From assembly GCF_007655135.1 (NCBI RefSeq), contig NC_045128.1, positions 27,498,811 through 27,562,810 on the forward strand: 64,000 nt of DNA, in the 5' to 3' direction. The notes under the pieces are model-generated. The model was not told the origin of the DNA. It worked only from the letters and a program-made list of their open reading frames with translations, and ran no database searches. Shown piece after piece: positions 11,341 through 23,361 of this stretch; positions within the stretch are counted from its first letter, which is position 1; each line of letters begins with the position of its first letter. This stretch comes from Punica granatum (lineage: Eukaryota > Streptophyta > Magnoliopsida > Myrtales > Lythraceae). A program made the translations under genes and the position numbers.

Positions 11341-14300
11341 CTCATGAAAAGAGACGGTTATTGGGAAAGGGTCATGCGAACACTGAAAAAATCTTGGAGA
11401 AGCGAAATGTTACGTTCAAAAGCCACCACTGTGAAAACACACTATATGAGTTTTGCATTTTTTACATAGGGTATAGATTAATGTAATTGTTTAATATATG
11501 TCAACTATATAATTAATGTCCTGGTGTCAGCACCTGTTTTGGTTCCTAGCTCTTGAGGCCATCAAAGGGTTCCCGACTATGACCTTGCAGAACTGACAAA
11601 AATCAACTGGCAAATCCCGAATCACTTTTTATAGTCGGGTCAATAAGGTCAATTAGATGACCTTGGAGAACAACCATGCAGAAAGTCCCAGAAATCCCCC
11701 ACAGATCTCGGAGGGCAACCAGGGAGTCCGAACGACGCGTGATCTCAGGGCTAGCAGAAGCCGACTCCAGCAACGTTATTCATGGCTGGCTCACTGGGCT
11801 ATCAAAAGGTATCTAATAGTGCCAAACTGATGAAGAGCTCCTTCGAGCATATTCCATAAATCTGCTTGAGCTTGAGACTCCCTAGTAATCACAGGCTGCT
11901 TCTAGCAGCACTATTTATTGTCGGCTCACCGAGCAATCGGAAAGTATCCAATTTGGGGTTTCAAAAATCTCTCATGACTCCAAATAGAGGATGAGCCTCT
12001 CATATCGATCTCCGTAAGTCATCCCCACCTTCTTGCTGCACAAAGAACATTCTGCCACGACGTCCAAACCACTTGCCTAATTGGCAACTTAGGTTTTCTA
12101 ATGAATAGGTCCAGTAAGTCCTAGTGACCCCAAGGACCAGGGAGGACATTTTCAGATCAGACTGCATAAATAATTTAGGCTCCCTAACCAGCTCCAAAAG
12201 AGTTCCAAATGTCACCCAGCAAACTTTCGGGGTCTGATTTCAACAAACGGAAAACACTGTGAGTTCCAGATACCTTAGGACATTTACGAAACTACCAGAA
12301 AGGTCCGACTGCGAGGCCTCTTCTAATTGCCATTTGTAGTAGAGGTCGCGAAGTCAACTGTTCCGCCCCTACAGCAAAGCATATCAAAACGATCGGCATA
12401 GAACACTGACACATGAGAAGTCCAGAGATACAGTTAACTTCTCTCAAATCACCCGAATCAATCAAGAGCGACTCTCGAGCCTCCGAACCTTCGGTTTATC
12501 TGGATAAGTAAAACACGTCGATATTGGGCTCAATGGAATCCTCTCCCGATGACATCGACAATGCGCCATCCATTTGAGTCACAAAAATCGAATGCGCAGC
12601 TGACCGAGACCCGAGCCTCCTCAACTCCCAAGCTCACTCGTGGAGCCCACAGCTCAAGCCAATGGTCGGCCCCTCTCTCACCCTGTCTTCTTCTTCTTTT
12701 CCTCAATTCATGGACTCTTGTTCCATATCTTGGTCACTAAAGGACCACCTCACATCTATCCCATCTCACATCTATCACATCTCCTCCTCTCCATAATATG
12801 TGGATCTAGTTCCCTTCCTTCCCTTTCAATCTCGACAAACCACCTCTTCTCCTCTTTTCATTCTTTTCATTTTTATTTTCAAAATCACAATACAAGAAGA
12901 GAAGGGAAGGAAGGAAGGAAGGAAGCAAGGACTCTCGAAAATCCACTTTCTCTCTAAACTCTCAACTCCCTCGTTTGCTCTCAAGTTTCAAGCTCCCTCC
13001 ATCCCTCAAGCATCCAAGCATTTGGTTGCCTCTCCTCAAGGCCGAGATCCCCCACGCCGCAACAACCCAATCCTCCTCCTTCTACTACTAGGCGAGTTGT
13101 GCCTACCACCACGAAAGGGCCACCCCCGGCTCTCACTCTCCCCCATGACAAGGAGGTTACGGGCTAAGAGCCATTGCAACCTTCTTGGAGGTCCGGAGTT
13201 AGCCGACTCTCTCCCTAACGCCCGACGAGCCTTCTCGGTTTACCGTGTGCACCAACTATTCCGACCATTAAACGACTACTTTGATGGCCTCCTTCCCTCT
13301 CTCCTTTACCTTTCCTTGTAGGTCATAGGCCCCCAAAACCAACGATTGCTCCCGTAAGGCTCGACGAACCCAACCACCACCCGAAAGCCCTCTCGACTCC
13401 ACTGTTCTGTTCAGTTCTATCCTGACCAGTCCTTGTACCTCCCGCCTACTCCGAGCGCTCAACTACCTCACCTGGAGAAGGTATAACACCCATCGACTTA
13501 GAGAAATTTGGACTTTTTATTTACAAGTACTTATGGGGTGATAAGGCAGACCCGATCCAACATAACTTTCATATTCTAAGTTTTATATCTGTTTGCGTGT
13601 AAATATCAATTTAGTGTGTGTGTGTGTGTTTACTGTTGGATTGTCGAATACTTGTTTTGGACTCATTTCTCACGTTTTTCCTTAGATCCCGGGTTTGGCC
13701 TTAATAAATTTGAATATCACTGGACTTCAAAACGAGTTAAAATTTTTACCACATTCTTGATGTTGTTTTAGGGCCCTACACAAAAATTTTCAGATTTTTC
13801 TGGGCACTGGATCTTCAGATAAAAAAAATTTACCAGTCCTTTTGGTGTTTCGTTATGATTTTGATAATTTTCGTGAACCATCTAACATTAAAACGAGCTG
13901 AAATTTTTACCACAAGTTTCTAATGTTATTTAACGACCCTACACAAAATTTCATATTTTTGTAGATGCTGTATCTTTAGATAAAAAATGTATACCAGTCT
14001 TTTCGGTGTTTTCGTTTGATTTTGATAGCTTTCATGAAAAATCTAACTTCAAAACGAGCTGAAATTTTTACTGCATATCCTTGATATTATTTTAAGACCC
14101 TACACAAAATTTCACATTTTTCTGGGTGCTGCAACTCCGAATAAAAATGTTTACCGAACTTTTTATCTATATAACAGATCAGATCAAACGTGATTTCAGG
14201 TGCTTTCACTCCTCAAAACCGATAAAAAACAACACCAATGGTCTTAAAACTTGTTTTTCAGTCCAGAAAACTCATTTCCGCGATTTCCTAACTTATTTAT

Positions 14301-16980
14301 CGAAAATTAAAAATTAGTCCTTGATTTCTCAAAAATTACGAATTGGTCCCCAATATTTCCCGAGCAAGGATTCGGCCTCATCACACATGGGATGTCCCCA
14401 CGAATGTTACCTAGCCAACAGCTATGGGTTTTGGGACATTCCAATAATTTTTTTTTTCAGTTTTTCACAAATCATCCCCATGTTTAAATTGATTCTTTTG
14501 AAAAAAAACCCAAAACACCAAACTTGCTTTGATGGAGACATTTGCACGCGATTCATTTTTAATAATTAAAACGGATGGGGATTAGGATTCAAATCGAACG
14601 GTTCACCAATAACTAACTCGATGATTTGAAGCCCATAAATGCAAAAGCACTCGGAGATTCACTTAAATTAATTAATTCCACACATGTAGTAAACGAGACA
14701 AGTCACTCGAGTAATTAACTCACTCAACTTTTAAATAAATCACATGGACCGACTATTAATCTGTAATCGATTCGACAAACCAGGAACTGATAATCGTGTC
14801 CTTTTCAAAAACCACAATTTTTAACAAACCATTAAGACACGTGGTCCCCGTAGCATGGACATCTAGGAAGGATTCGCACGTCCCGACTCAATTCTAGGCC
14901 CGATTTGTGGCGACTCTAGTCAGGACGTGGGAGTTCTCCTTGGACTACTTCCCGACAGAACAATCAGTCTCTCAGCTCGCTCAAAGTCTACATGACTCTG
15001 GAGGATCCATGAAACTGGTTGACGCTAGCTACCGACCTCAGTGGTCTGAATCACACAGTTTCGATCCCTTTTCAGAAATAATTTTCTGGTACAAGGGTAC
15101 AATAATCATTTCTTGGTTTACTGACAACCTTAGAGTCAAAGTGATCGAAACACACCGAGCCACGGGGAGAGATGGGCAGCCCGTGCGGGTGCAGCTCTCA
15201 TATGGATAGCCCTCTTTATTCGACTAATGTGTTTCGATCATTCTAACATGGACCAGGGCGCTTAGGAGTGTGGATTAGAGACGCTAGCGGGGAAACCCGT
15301 GAAAGGTTGTCTGATCTTTCATACAACATAAGCAGAGACCTTGGCACCCCGTGGTGTTTTTGCTTTCCTCACCTCTTAAGTCAATGCATTAGATCGGATT
15401 TTTTCTGTCATAAAACACTAAAAAACGGACTAATCACATATCAAATACAATTAAATACACGGAAACGGACGAGCCAGACCCTAGGCTTAGGCTTCTAGTA
15501 AAAGTCAAGCTCTGATCATAATCAGTTAATCTCTCAATGCCGTTTATCAGATAAATTAAAACGAATTTACACGTTATCGTACTCGACGAAGGGACTTTGT
15601 GTCCTTCGAGTTGTCTTTAAACAAAAAACCGAATTCAACATTCCCTCCGGGGAGGCCCATGGTTGGTTCTTAATTGTATGTACCCAAATGAGGCTTCCAT
15701 GTTTAGAATAGAGACTTGTATGCCAAGTAATCGAGAATCAGAGCCTGATAATTACGTAAATTTGACAAATAACTCACCAATTGTCTGTTTTATTCTTTTA
15801 TTTGGGTCGAGTTTGAACCCATAGGACAATATCAACCTGTGGTCCAACACCTCCAATCATCGATCATGGGGTCTAATGCCCCCACACACCGAGTACGCGC
15901 AACCTGAGCGCGACATGGGATCTAATTTTGAGTCACCATGTCAACCCGAGTAGCATCCAACTAGATGATGACTCGAGTCAGGGTGCACAAAATGAGGTTA
16001 GACGACTACCCCAATCCTGTGAAAATCTCGAGGACCGTTCGGCCCTCTTGGGACTTGTTGGTTTGGTCCGACCTAAACCCCGTTTCTCATGAGCCCTCGT
16101 TGCATTTATTTCCATTCCAGTCTTTCAAACTCTCGGTGAGCATGAGCGAAATATTGGCCGAACATGAACCAACTGTGATCCACTTGATTATTTGTATTTT
16201 TTTTAGAGTACAGTGCGAGAAATTTATTTGTATATTTATTCATGTAATCATCCCGGTTAACAAGCGAACGGTCTAAGTGTTGAACCGGTCGAGTCGACCT
16301 AAGTCCTTTAAGGATGAGTAAGCTTTACGTCTCTTGGTTTTGGCACGAGCGGAGAACCAGTCATCATGGCCTGGCGAACAGTAACGCAAGGAAGGCGGGT
16401 TGAACCCTCAACACAAGGGTTACCCCTATCTCAGGCTTTTAGCCTAAATCAATCGCTTCTCAATGAATTTACAGTGTCAAACCGAGCAAGACGAGCAAAA
16501 CCTAATGAATGCGGTAAACAAATTAAAAATGACAAACCTTAGACAAAGTAGAGCACCGATAGGGCGTGGGGGATGTAGGCCCATACTTAATAGAATCCCT
16601 GAACTCGGAACTCTTGGTTCCGGAAGGCCATAGGCCTTAGTAAACTAGGTGTATTCCTTCCCTCTAGACCCAGCAACTCACCAGCTCTCAACCTTCGGGT
16701 CGTAAACTAATAGTGATGACTTCTTCTCACCCGCATCTATTTGTGTTCCACAGGAAGGTGGATACTCCTAAGCCCCGCGATCTTTCTCCGCACACATGCG
16801 TGCCGTGATGAGATGAAATTCAGGTTCACACTCTTGGGGTACTTGAAGCTTCCTTGTTGGTCAAGCTGTGTTCATAGGTAAATAAGAAGTCACGCAAGAT
16901 AGAGCTAAGAGTTTGGAGATTTGAGGTATGTCATAAATGCTCATTCTCCATTTTGCAGTTATATATTATATATAGACTAG
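11341..16980. mobile_element. Long LTR-like non-coding block, unit 1
   Basis: About 5.6 kb without a conserved ORF, richer in C and G on the plus strand than its flanks, and duplicated at 49560-55470. It starts near a TGTC...CAGCACC motif, includes a pyrimidine-rich stretch with a short purine run (12640-12960), a set of roughly 125-bp internal repeats (13715-14130) and numerous short imperfect direct repeats. Such content is typical of long LTRs or non-autonomous LARD-like retroelements. No gag/pol reading frame, primer-binding site or paired LTR could be found, so the assignment is tentative. Confidence 0.35.
13715..14130. repeat. Tandem repeat of about 125 bp, three degenerate copies
   Basis: Each copy carries AAAACGAGTTAAAATTTT-like, CCCTACACAAAATTT-like, TGGATCTTCAGATAAAAA-like and TTTTCGGTGTTTCG-like blocks in the same order. 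The array is preserved in unit 2 at about 51895-52310. Confidence 0.65.
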
Positions 16981-17650
16981 CGCGGGATACTTGAAACTAA
17001 AACCATAAGTTATTTCCAACAACTAATCAATACGTAAGCTGCCTATATATATATATATATATATTGAATTATAGACACTCTAATATGTCATTTATATAAA
17101 GAAAGACTGTTAGCCTAACGATCATAATATCTTGCACGAATATATCCTACTCAATTTTAGTATTCTTTGCAATATATTGTATAATCTCATGATGATATGT
17201 ATTGAGCAACCGGTTCATATCATCCACATGCTTCCATTATATGCATAACATTACATAAAATATTAACATAAGTAGAAATAGTCTCACCACGATAACTAAG
17301 CAACCCAATTTACACCATCCATAAAACTCCAAATATATGCACAAGATTGCATTAAAAATTATATAGGTTGAAAAAAAAACTAGATATTTCATTTCAAAAA
17401 AGAAAAAATTCAAGAGGTCATGAGTGATGTTACGCTATCCGAATACAGGTTTTTATAGCCATAGTATGTTAGAAAAATGAAGCATCTACAAAATACATTC
17501 TATTATGTGAATATGAATTGAATATGGACAATAAACGAATAGTAACATGTATACAAAGTATCCACTGATCTTTTTATTAGATATTTAATTTTTCGAGCAG
17601 GTTAAGAGATGATTAACCAAGAGATGAGGGTTTGTAAAATTGACGTCTCA
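16981..17650. other. AT-rich non-coding DNA
   Basis: Matches about 55470-56160 of unit 2. Includes an AT dinucleotide run at 17043-17064 that unit 2 lacks. No genes seen. Confidence 0.5.
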
Positions 17651-17659
17651 TAAGTGCTT

Positions 17660-18210
17660 TTCGACTTTTATATATTATAATATATTTAGACATACTTCAT
17701 TATTCCTTAATTAGCTCTTTTAGTATACTAGTCATTTAATCCGCGCATTACTTGGACTTTTTTGTGGTTTTTATTATATGTTGATATTTTTGTATTTACG
17801 AATTTTATAATAACATAAAACTTGAAATAAATAATCTTCGCGCTTTTCGAATTTTATATATTACAATATATTTGGACATACTTCATTATTCCTTACTTAG
17901 CTCTTTTAGTGTACTAGTAATTTAATCCACACGTTGCTTCGACTTTTTTGTGGTTTTTATTATATGTTGATATTTTTGTATTTACGAATTTTATAATAAC
18001 ATAGAACTTGAAATAAATAATCTCCGCCCTTTTCGACTTTTATATATTACAATATATTTGGACATACTTCATTATTCCTTACTTAGCTCTTTTAGTGTAC
18101 TAGTCATTTAATCCACGCATTGCTTCAACTTTTTTGTGGTTTTTATTATATGTTGATATTTTTGTATTTACAAATTTTATAATTACATAAAACTTGAAAT
18201 AAATAATCTC
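17660..18210 (-). mobile_element. Helitron-like 3' terminus repeated three times in tandem
   Basis: On the minus strand each 186-bp copy ends with a hairpin-like segment followed by ...CTAG and then T. The CTAG sites are at 17728-17731, 17914-17917 and 18100-18103, exactly 186 bp apart. Unit 2 has one copy (CTAG at 56254-56257) with a better preserved hairpin (TCTGCGCAACGCACGGA on the minus strand). The CTRR-type end plus hairpin plus 3' T is the Helitron terminus pattern. The 5' TC end was not located. Confidence 0.55.
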
Positions 18211-19042
18211 CTCAAAAATATCTGATATATAAATACATTGTGAAAATTCGAAAAAATAAATTATAAAAATGTGAAAAAATCAAAATATATATTAATGTCC
18301 AGTTGATGCTAATGGAATTGTCCAAGAACTGAGGGCTAATTACGAACGAAAGCTCGTCATCAATCGGATGAAATGCTCTTGTGAGTTCTCGTAGGAAAAG
18401 TTTAAATTGAATAATATATATATATATATATATATATGGGATGAACTCCTGACAGAGTGTATTGAAATGTTTCATATGTCCTTTGGAAACTAAAAGATTT
18501 ATATGAGTGTGGACACAACTCTTCGAACAATTATGTTCCTCTAAGCAAAAATAATGTTCTTTTTAAAGGAAATCATGTCCCTTCAAAAATTGAAATAATG
18601 GTTTTTCTATGACAAAATCATATGTCTGTGTGACCCATTAAATTTCAATTACATCAAAATTTCCTGAAAGACCAATTTACTTATGCGATTCTTTTGTAAG
18701 GAACGCTTAGATTGTTTTTGTCGCAATGTATATTTTTATGGTGCATATAAATAATTATGCGGTAGAATTACAGTAGGGTACCAAAAATACAATGAGAAGG
18801 GAATAAATCTTGGTGAATATTAAGACTCATCTTGGTGAACTGAGGTGTTTTAATTGATAGTGAGTACATACATGGGCATAAATCGAAGATACACAAAATA
18901 AAAGAAAATTGTAAGCGAATGTATACGTGTATATTCTCACACATAAGAGATAAGAGCAATTTTGAAATTTAATATAAAATAGAAGGTATTTTCCGAACTA
19001 AAAAGTCAAAAAATAACTAAAGAAGTTGCATATTTTTATATA
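18211..19042. other. AT-rich non-coding DNA
   Basis: Matches 56360-57190 of unit 2; includes an AT dinucleotide run (about 18412-18437) that unit 2 largely lacks. Probably the body of the Helitron-derived sequence. No genes seen. Confidence 0.4.
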
Positions 19043-19362
19043 GGGTAAATTACAAAAAAAAATCCAAATTTTGTAAAAAGTCTCAGTTTTGTCTTAAATT
19101 TTGTTTTGTAACTGAAAAAATCATAAGTTTTCTAAAATATCTCAAAAATGATTTCCGTTATAAATTCCGTCAATTTTTGCCTACGTGTGACCTACGTGGA
19201 CTGTTAAAGGGACCCATCATCAGCAACAAAAATTGACGGAAGTTATAACAGAGGTCATTTTTGAGACATTTTAGAAAACTTATGGTTTTTTTGTTACAAA
19301 ATAAAATTTATGACAAAACTGAGACATTTTACAAAACTTGGGTTTTTTTTTGTAATTTTCCC
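19043..19362. mobile_element. Mutator-type MITE with a perfect 9-bp target-site duplication
   Basis: A 320-bp foldback element with TIRs beginning GGGTAAATTACAAAAAAA and, reversed, GGGAAAATTACAAAAAAA; the inverted similarity continues for more than 40 bp. It is flanked by TTTTATATA on both sides (19034-19042 and 19363-19371). Unit 2 has the uninterrupted site near 57175-57195. A 9-bp duplication is the Mutator-superfamily signature. No coding capacity. Confidence 0.85.
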
Positions 19363-19371
19363 TTTTATATA

Positions 19372-20187
19372 TTGTATAGATTGTTGTTCAGAAAAATAAA
19401 GTAAGCAATAGTGTAAAGATTGCGGACCATAGCCGATGGAATAAGGATTTGAATCCATGTATGGATGTCTTTACTTCGGGGAAAAAAAAAACCGTCATAG
19501 ATGGCCAACGTCCACACTATCCCAGGGAGGTTTTACAGTTTTATATGGAACAGATTCGGAAAATTTTGAAAGGATTGACTTTTCAAGATTCGAATACGAG
19601 GGAAGGACCCATGATTTGAATCAAGAGAGTAGAGAGTTCTTTCGGTGTAACTTTTTCAAGTTAGTGAGCAAACTAACATAAGTGATTTCATTAAAAATAA
19701 AATCAAAGAATAAGGTGTAAACTTTTGAAAATGTCAAAACTTTGGAAGGATTGACTGCCTTGTTTAGACAGCAGTCTATCACGTAAAATGATTTCCACCC
19801 TCAGTCCCCGTTCACCACCCGGGAAAAAAAAGAAGAAGAAAATTCCACCATCAGACCTGCCGAATGTGAGGGACCAATAATTAACTGCCCATGCTTTACA
19901 CAAAAATCACATGATCTGCCACGATCTCTTGTTTCATCAATTTGTCGGAAGATTCTTCGGTTCAAATAGTGATTCTCAATAGGAAAAAGATGAAAGAAAA
20001 CACGAAAGTTTCTGAAAAATGGCCAAAATAATTTATTACTGGCAATAAAATCAGAGAAAAAGGCAAGATGACATACAACCCAAAACTGAAATATATGGGA
20101 AGTTTCGATTGGTGGCTTGTGAAAGTCGACAAACCAAACGGTGTGATTGAATTTTTCGAATCCTATTTTTTTATTTGATTTTGCGCA
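19372..20187. other. Non-coding segment shared with 57195-57900
   Basis: Open stretches here on both strands are not conserved in frame between the two units (for example one at 19457-19681), so I do not call genes. Confidence 0.45.
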
Positions 20188-20540
20188 GGCTGTGTTTGAT
20201 TTTAAAGTTGAGTATAATTTAATTTTGATTTTAATTACTTTGTAATGATTGTGTTATTAAATTATGAGAAAAAAATGTCAAAAAGTAATAAATAATTGAG
20301 AGAAAGTAATGATTGTGTTGTTGAATTATAAAAAAAAGTAATGATTATATTGTTAAATTGTGAAAAAAAATAATGAATAGTTGAGAGAATTTAATATTAA
20401 AAATTAAATTGAATAATTAAAAAAAATTGAAGAAAAAAAGAAAAGTAATAATTGTATTGTTGAATTGAAGATAAATGGAGTTAAAATGGAATATAATAGA
20501 GTAAAGTTAAAAAAACTTTAAAAACCAAACAGGTCCAGTT
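20188..20540. mobile_element. MITE with GTTTGGTTTTTA-type termini
   Basis: Begins CTGTGTTTGATTTTAAAG and ends CTTTAAAAACCAAACAGG, an inverted pair. The interior has repeated AATGATTGTGTTGTT motifs. Unit 2 lacks it at the equivalent position (about 58440-58480). A related element is at 52898-53209. Confidence 0.6.
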
Positions 20541-20814
20541 TTAATTATAAAAACCAAACAGTCAGCACAAAAAGCGTACCTTGCATAGGAAACCTAAATT
20601 ATAAGGGCATTTTTTGAATTTTTTAATTACTGTGAGGGTATTGTGGGAATAAAAATGTGGAGAAACAAAATGTGAATTGCAATAATTTTCTAATTATTGG
20701 AATTTTCAAGAGCAACATTTATTTGATGAAAATGTGCGTTTTAAAAACTAGCAATTGGTGCATGGGTTATGTATGAGAAAGTGCAAGCGGTCATTCTTAT
20801 AAAAGGGGCAAATT

Positions 20815-21000
20815 ATCCCATATATTTTATAGTTTTATATTTTTTTCAAATATATCATATGCTTTAAAATGACTTAAAATATCTCATGGCTTACATTTTT
20901 TTTCCAAATCTATCTCCCCGTTATATTTCCGTCAACATTTAACGGTTGCCACTGTGGTCCTTTTACCTGGGATAGATTTGAAAAAAATTTAAAACCATAA
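20815..21000. mobile_element. Truncated foldback MITE
   Basis: Begins GGGGCAAATTATCCCATA, with internal A/T-rich inverted similarity between 20830-20920 and 20960-21000, in the style of the element at 19043. Unit 2 lacks it near 58740. No clean right terminus or duplication was found. Confidence 0.4.
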
Positions 21001-21707
21001 GGATGTAGTTGTATGTAAGAAAAGTAAGTAATGGGAAACACAATAATGAGTTCCACACTTTTATATATGTCATATATATAGATTACTTTTTAGAAAAAGC
21101 GTGCTCATTATTATCCCTAATTATATATGTAAAAGCATGAAAAATCATTCAATTAATATCCCCTAATTATGATTATTTCAATTATCATTTTCTGTAAATT
21201 TTTAATATTTTATAATTTTCTTTTGATTCCATTTTAATTTTTTAAATTTGAGTTTTATTTGATTCCTTGCAATAGATAATGCTTTCGAACCACTATGGGT
21301 CCATGTGCACTCCTTTAGCTTTCACATTGGCAGTTAGATTGGAAATCGTCACAGTCACAGGCGTCCAAGGGCAAAGTAGAATCGAGAGGAGGAAAAAAAA
21401 AGATGTGTATTTTTTTTTTCTATATTGAGAACGGAAGGTAGTGATAAAATTAAAGATATAATCAAATGTGATAAACTTTCATGTAACTTTGCCCTCTAAG
21501 TAGGACTAGGTCATAAAGGCATACATGAATTTCAATAATAATTATCATGGATATATGTATCAATTTGGAAATGCAATGATAATTGTTGTAATCAGTAATA
21601 ACTTAGAAAAATTTCCGTTACCCTTATCCAGTAAAATCTTATCCCGTATTCTTTTTTCCTTTTTTTAAGGGAAATGAATTTACTATGCAGGCGGCAAGTC
21701 ATAACTA

Positions 21708-21948
21708 TGCCTCGTTTGAATTCAAAGTAAGATTTTAAAATCTTACTTTAACTTAATTCTACCCATAACAAAATAAAATAACTCATACAAGTCAAAGGGT
21801 GGGCCTCATTTATACCACTCTTTTTCAAAATCAAAATCACATAACTCATACAAAGTCAAAGGGTGAGCCACATACATAACCATTTATACCACTCTTTTTC
21901 AAAATCAAAATCTGATTTTAAAATATTATTTACAAACCAAACGCAGCA
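21708..21948. mobile_element. MITE, TGCxxCGTTTG family
   Basis: TIRs start TGCCTCGTTTG and, reversed, TGCTGCGTTTGG, each followed by an AT-rich part with GATTTTAAAATC-like sequence. Flanks share TAACTA (21702-21707 and 21950-21955). Unit 2 has the empty site near 59750. Same family as the truncated copy in RDR1 copy 1 intron 3. Confidence 0.7.
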
Positions 21949-22117
21949 TTAACTACCGTTGGTGGGAAGTTTATTGTGCATTTTTTATGTTTTCTCATTT
22001 GACTCCTTTCATCAATACCGAATCAAAGATCAACATATTCTAATGACAAACATAATTACAATTAAAAGGGCACATAAAATATTTATTCTGGCAATTAATC
22101 TCTTTCCTATATAGCAA

Positions 22118-23258
22118 TTGGAGATTCTCCCATGATTAATAGTAAAAGAAACCATCACGGTTTCTTTTTTCTTAACAGTTAGATTCCCTTACATAATATA
22201 TATTAGTTGTACACATGTCCAAGATTTTTTACATTGAGATTCACCCCTTCATAGTTTGACTATCAATATTTGTGACCACGCAACTTCTCAACGACACTCG
22301 GTCTCGCTCTTTAATGAGCCGAATCCGCTTCGATATTAAACTAAACTGAAATGTATCGATTCAATCAAATAAAAACAATTTAATTACTTTAAAAAAAAGA
22401 AAAAAATCTTATGTTCGTATATTCCCAATTGAACAAGGATTGAATCTCCCAAATCGAACCAAAAATTCATTCTCCTTAAATCCCTCAAATTGAAAGCAAA
22501 TTCAATCTCGTCAATGCTTGCACTGCCTCTCGACCGCCCGCTCCGAGCCCGACTCCTCCCCGTTCCCTCCCGGCGATGTCAGTCGAGTTGTTTGTCTCCC
22601 TGCCTGTCATGATAGATCATATTCAATCTTACTCCGATGCTCTGGATCATAATACTATAAGCAGATCAGGACGGAATTCTATGTTTTCGTAAATTTTCTG
22701 TCATGCAAATTTCAGATCAGATCGCCATGGATCCAACAAATTACATGGATAAAATTTGTTTTCTTTGATTAATTCTATTGAAATCTTGAGTGGTGATAAA
22801 TAATTTTGATCTTCGGTGATGATCTCTTCACTGATTGTTTGGTGTTGTGTGTGGATTTTATTAACAGAATCGAATCTTTTCACTGATTGCTTCGGCGTTG
22901 TTTTATTGGGATCGTGATTTTCAGGGCAAAGGAAGATGATGGAGTTTAATTGATGTTTTTTTCTTTTCTTTTCTTTCTTTAAAGAATCAAATTATTATTT
23001 GATTTACTAAATTGTTCGATCCATTTTGATTTAATGTCAAATCAGAAATCGGATTTGATTCGTTCACGGGCGCGATTGAGCGTAGTCAAGAAGACAAGTA
23101 GTCGAAAATATCAAGAGTCCTAGTATGAGTGGTGAATCTTTAAATGAAAAAATAATAGATATGTGTACGGTCTCGATCATAACTAATAAAATCTAACAGC
23201 TAAAAAGAAGATAATCACGGTGGTTATTTTTTCAACCAACTGTGGTGCAGCATCACTC
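22118..23258. mobile_element. Long-TIR MULE-like element, unit 1
   Basis: About 1.14 kb with TIRs of roughly 250-270 bp: left end TTGGAGATTCTCCCATG..., right end reversed GAGTGATGCTGCACCACAG.... Flanks ATATAGCAA (22109-22117) and ATATAACAG (23259-23267) are degraded versions of the perfect 9-bp duplication around the unit 2 copy. The SPH-2 region (30100-30110) carries the empty site. The interior (22500-22930) is less AT-rich and may be captured host sequence, but no transposase ORF is present. Confidence 0.8.
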
Positions 23259-23361
23259 ATATAACAGCACCTCTCCCCATTCATATATACATATCAGCAA
23301 TTTGTACAATATTTTGCAGCTCTTCATTAGACCAAGGAAAATCATCAAAGCAAATTATATC

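Noticed and set aside
12640..13321. Overlapping plus-strand ORFs rich in S, P and L
   Set aside because: Pyrimidine-rich low-complexity sequence in the LTR-like block; frames not conserved at 50880-51640.
14907..15209. ORF of 100 codons in the LTR-like block
   Set aside because: The equivalent region in unit 2 (53430-53708) is partly conserved in DNA but broken in frame.
19430..19460. tRNA-like GGATTTGAATCC box
   Set aside because: No acceptor stem, anticodon arm or A box in a workable position; other TTCGAAT-like hits in the window fail likewise.
23242..23361. Longer SPH-1 reading frame starting MVQHHSYN
   Set aside because: Its first codons lie inside the MULE right end and the extension removes the signal-peptide position; the MIMISS start matches SPH architecture.
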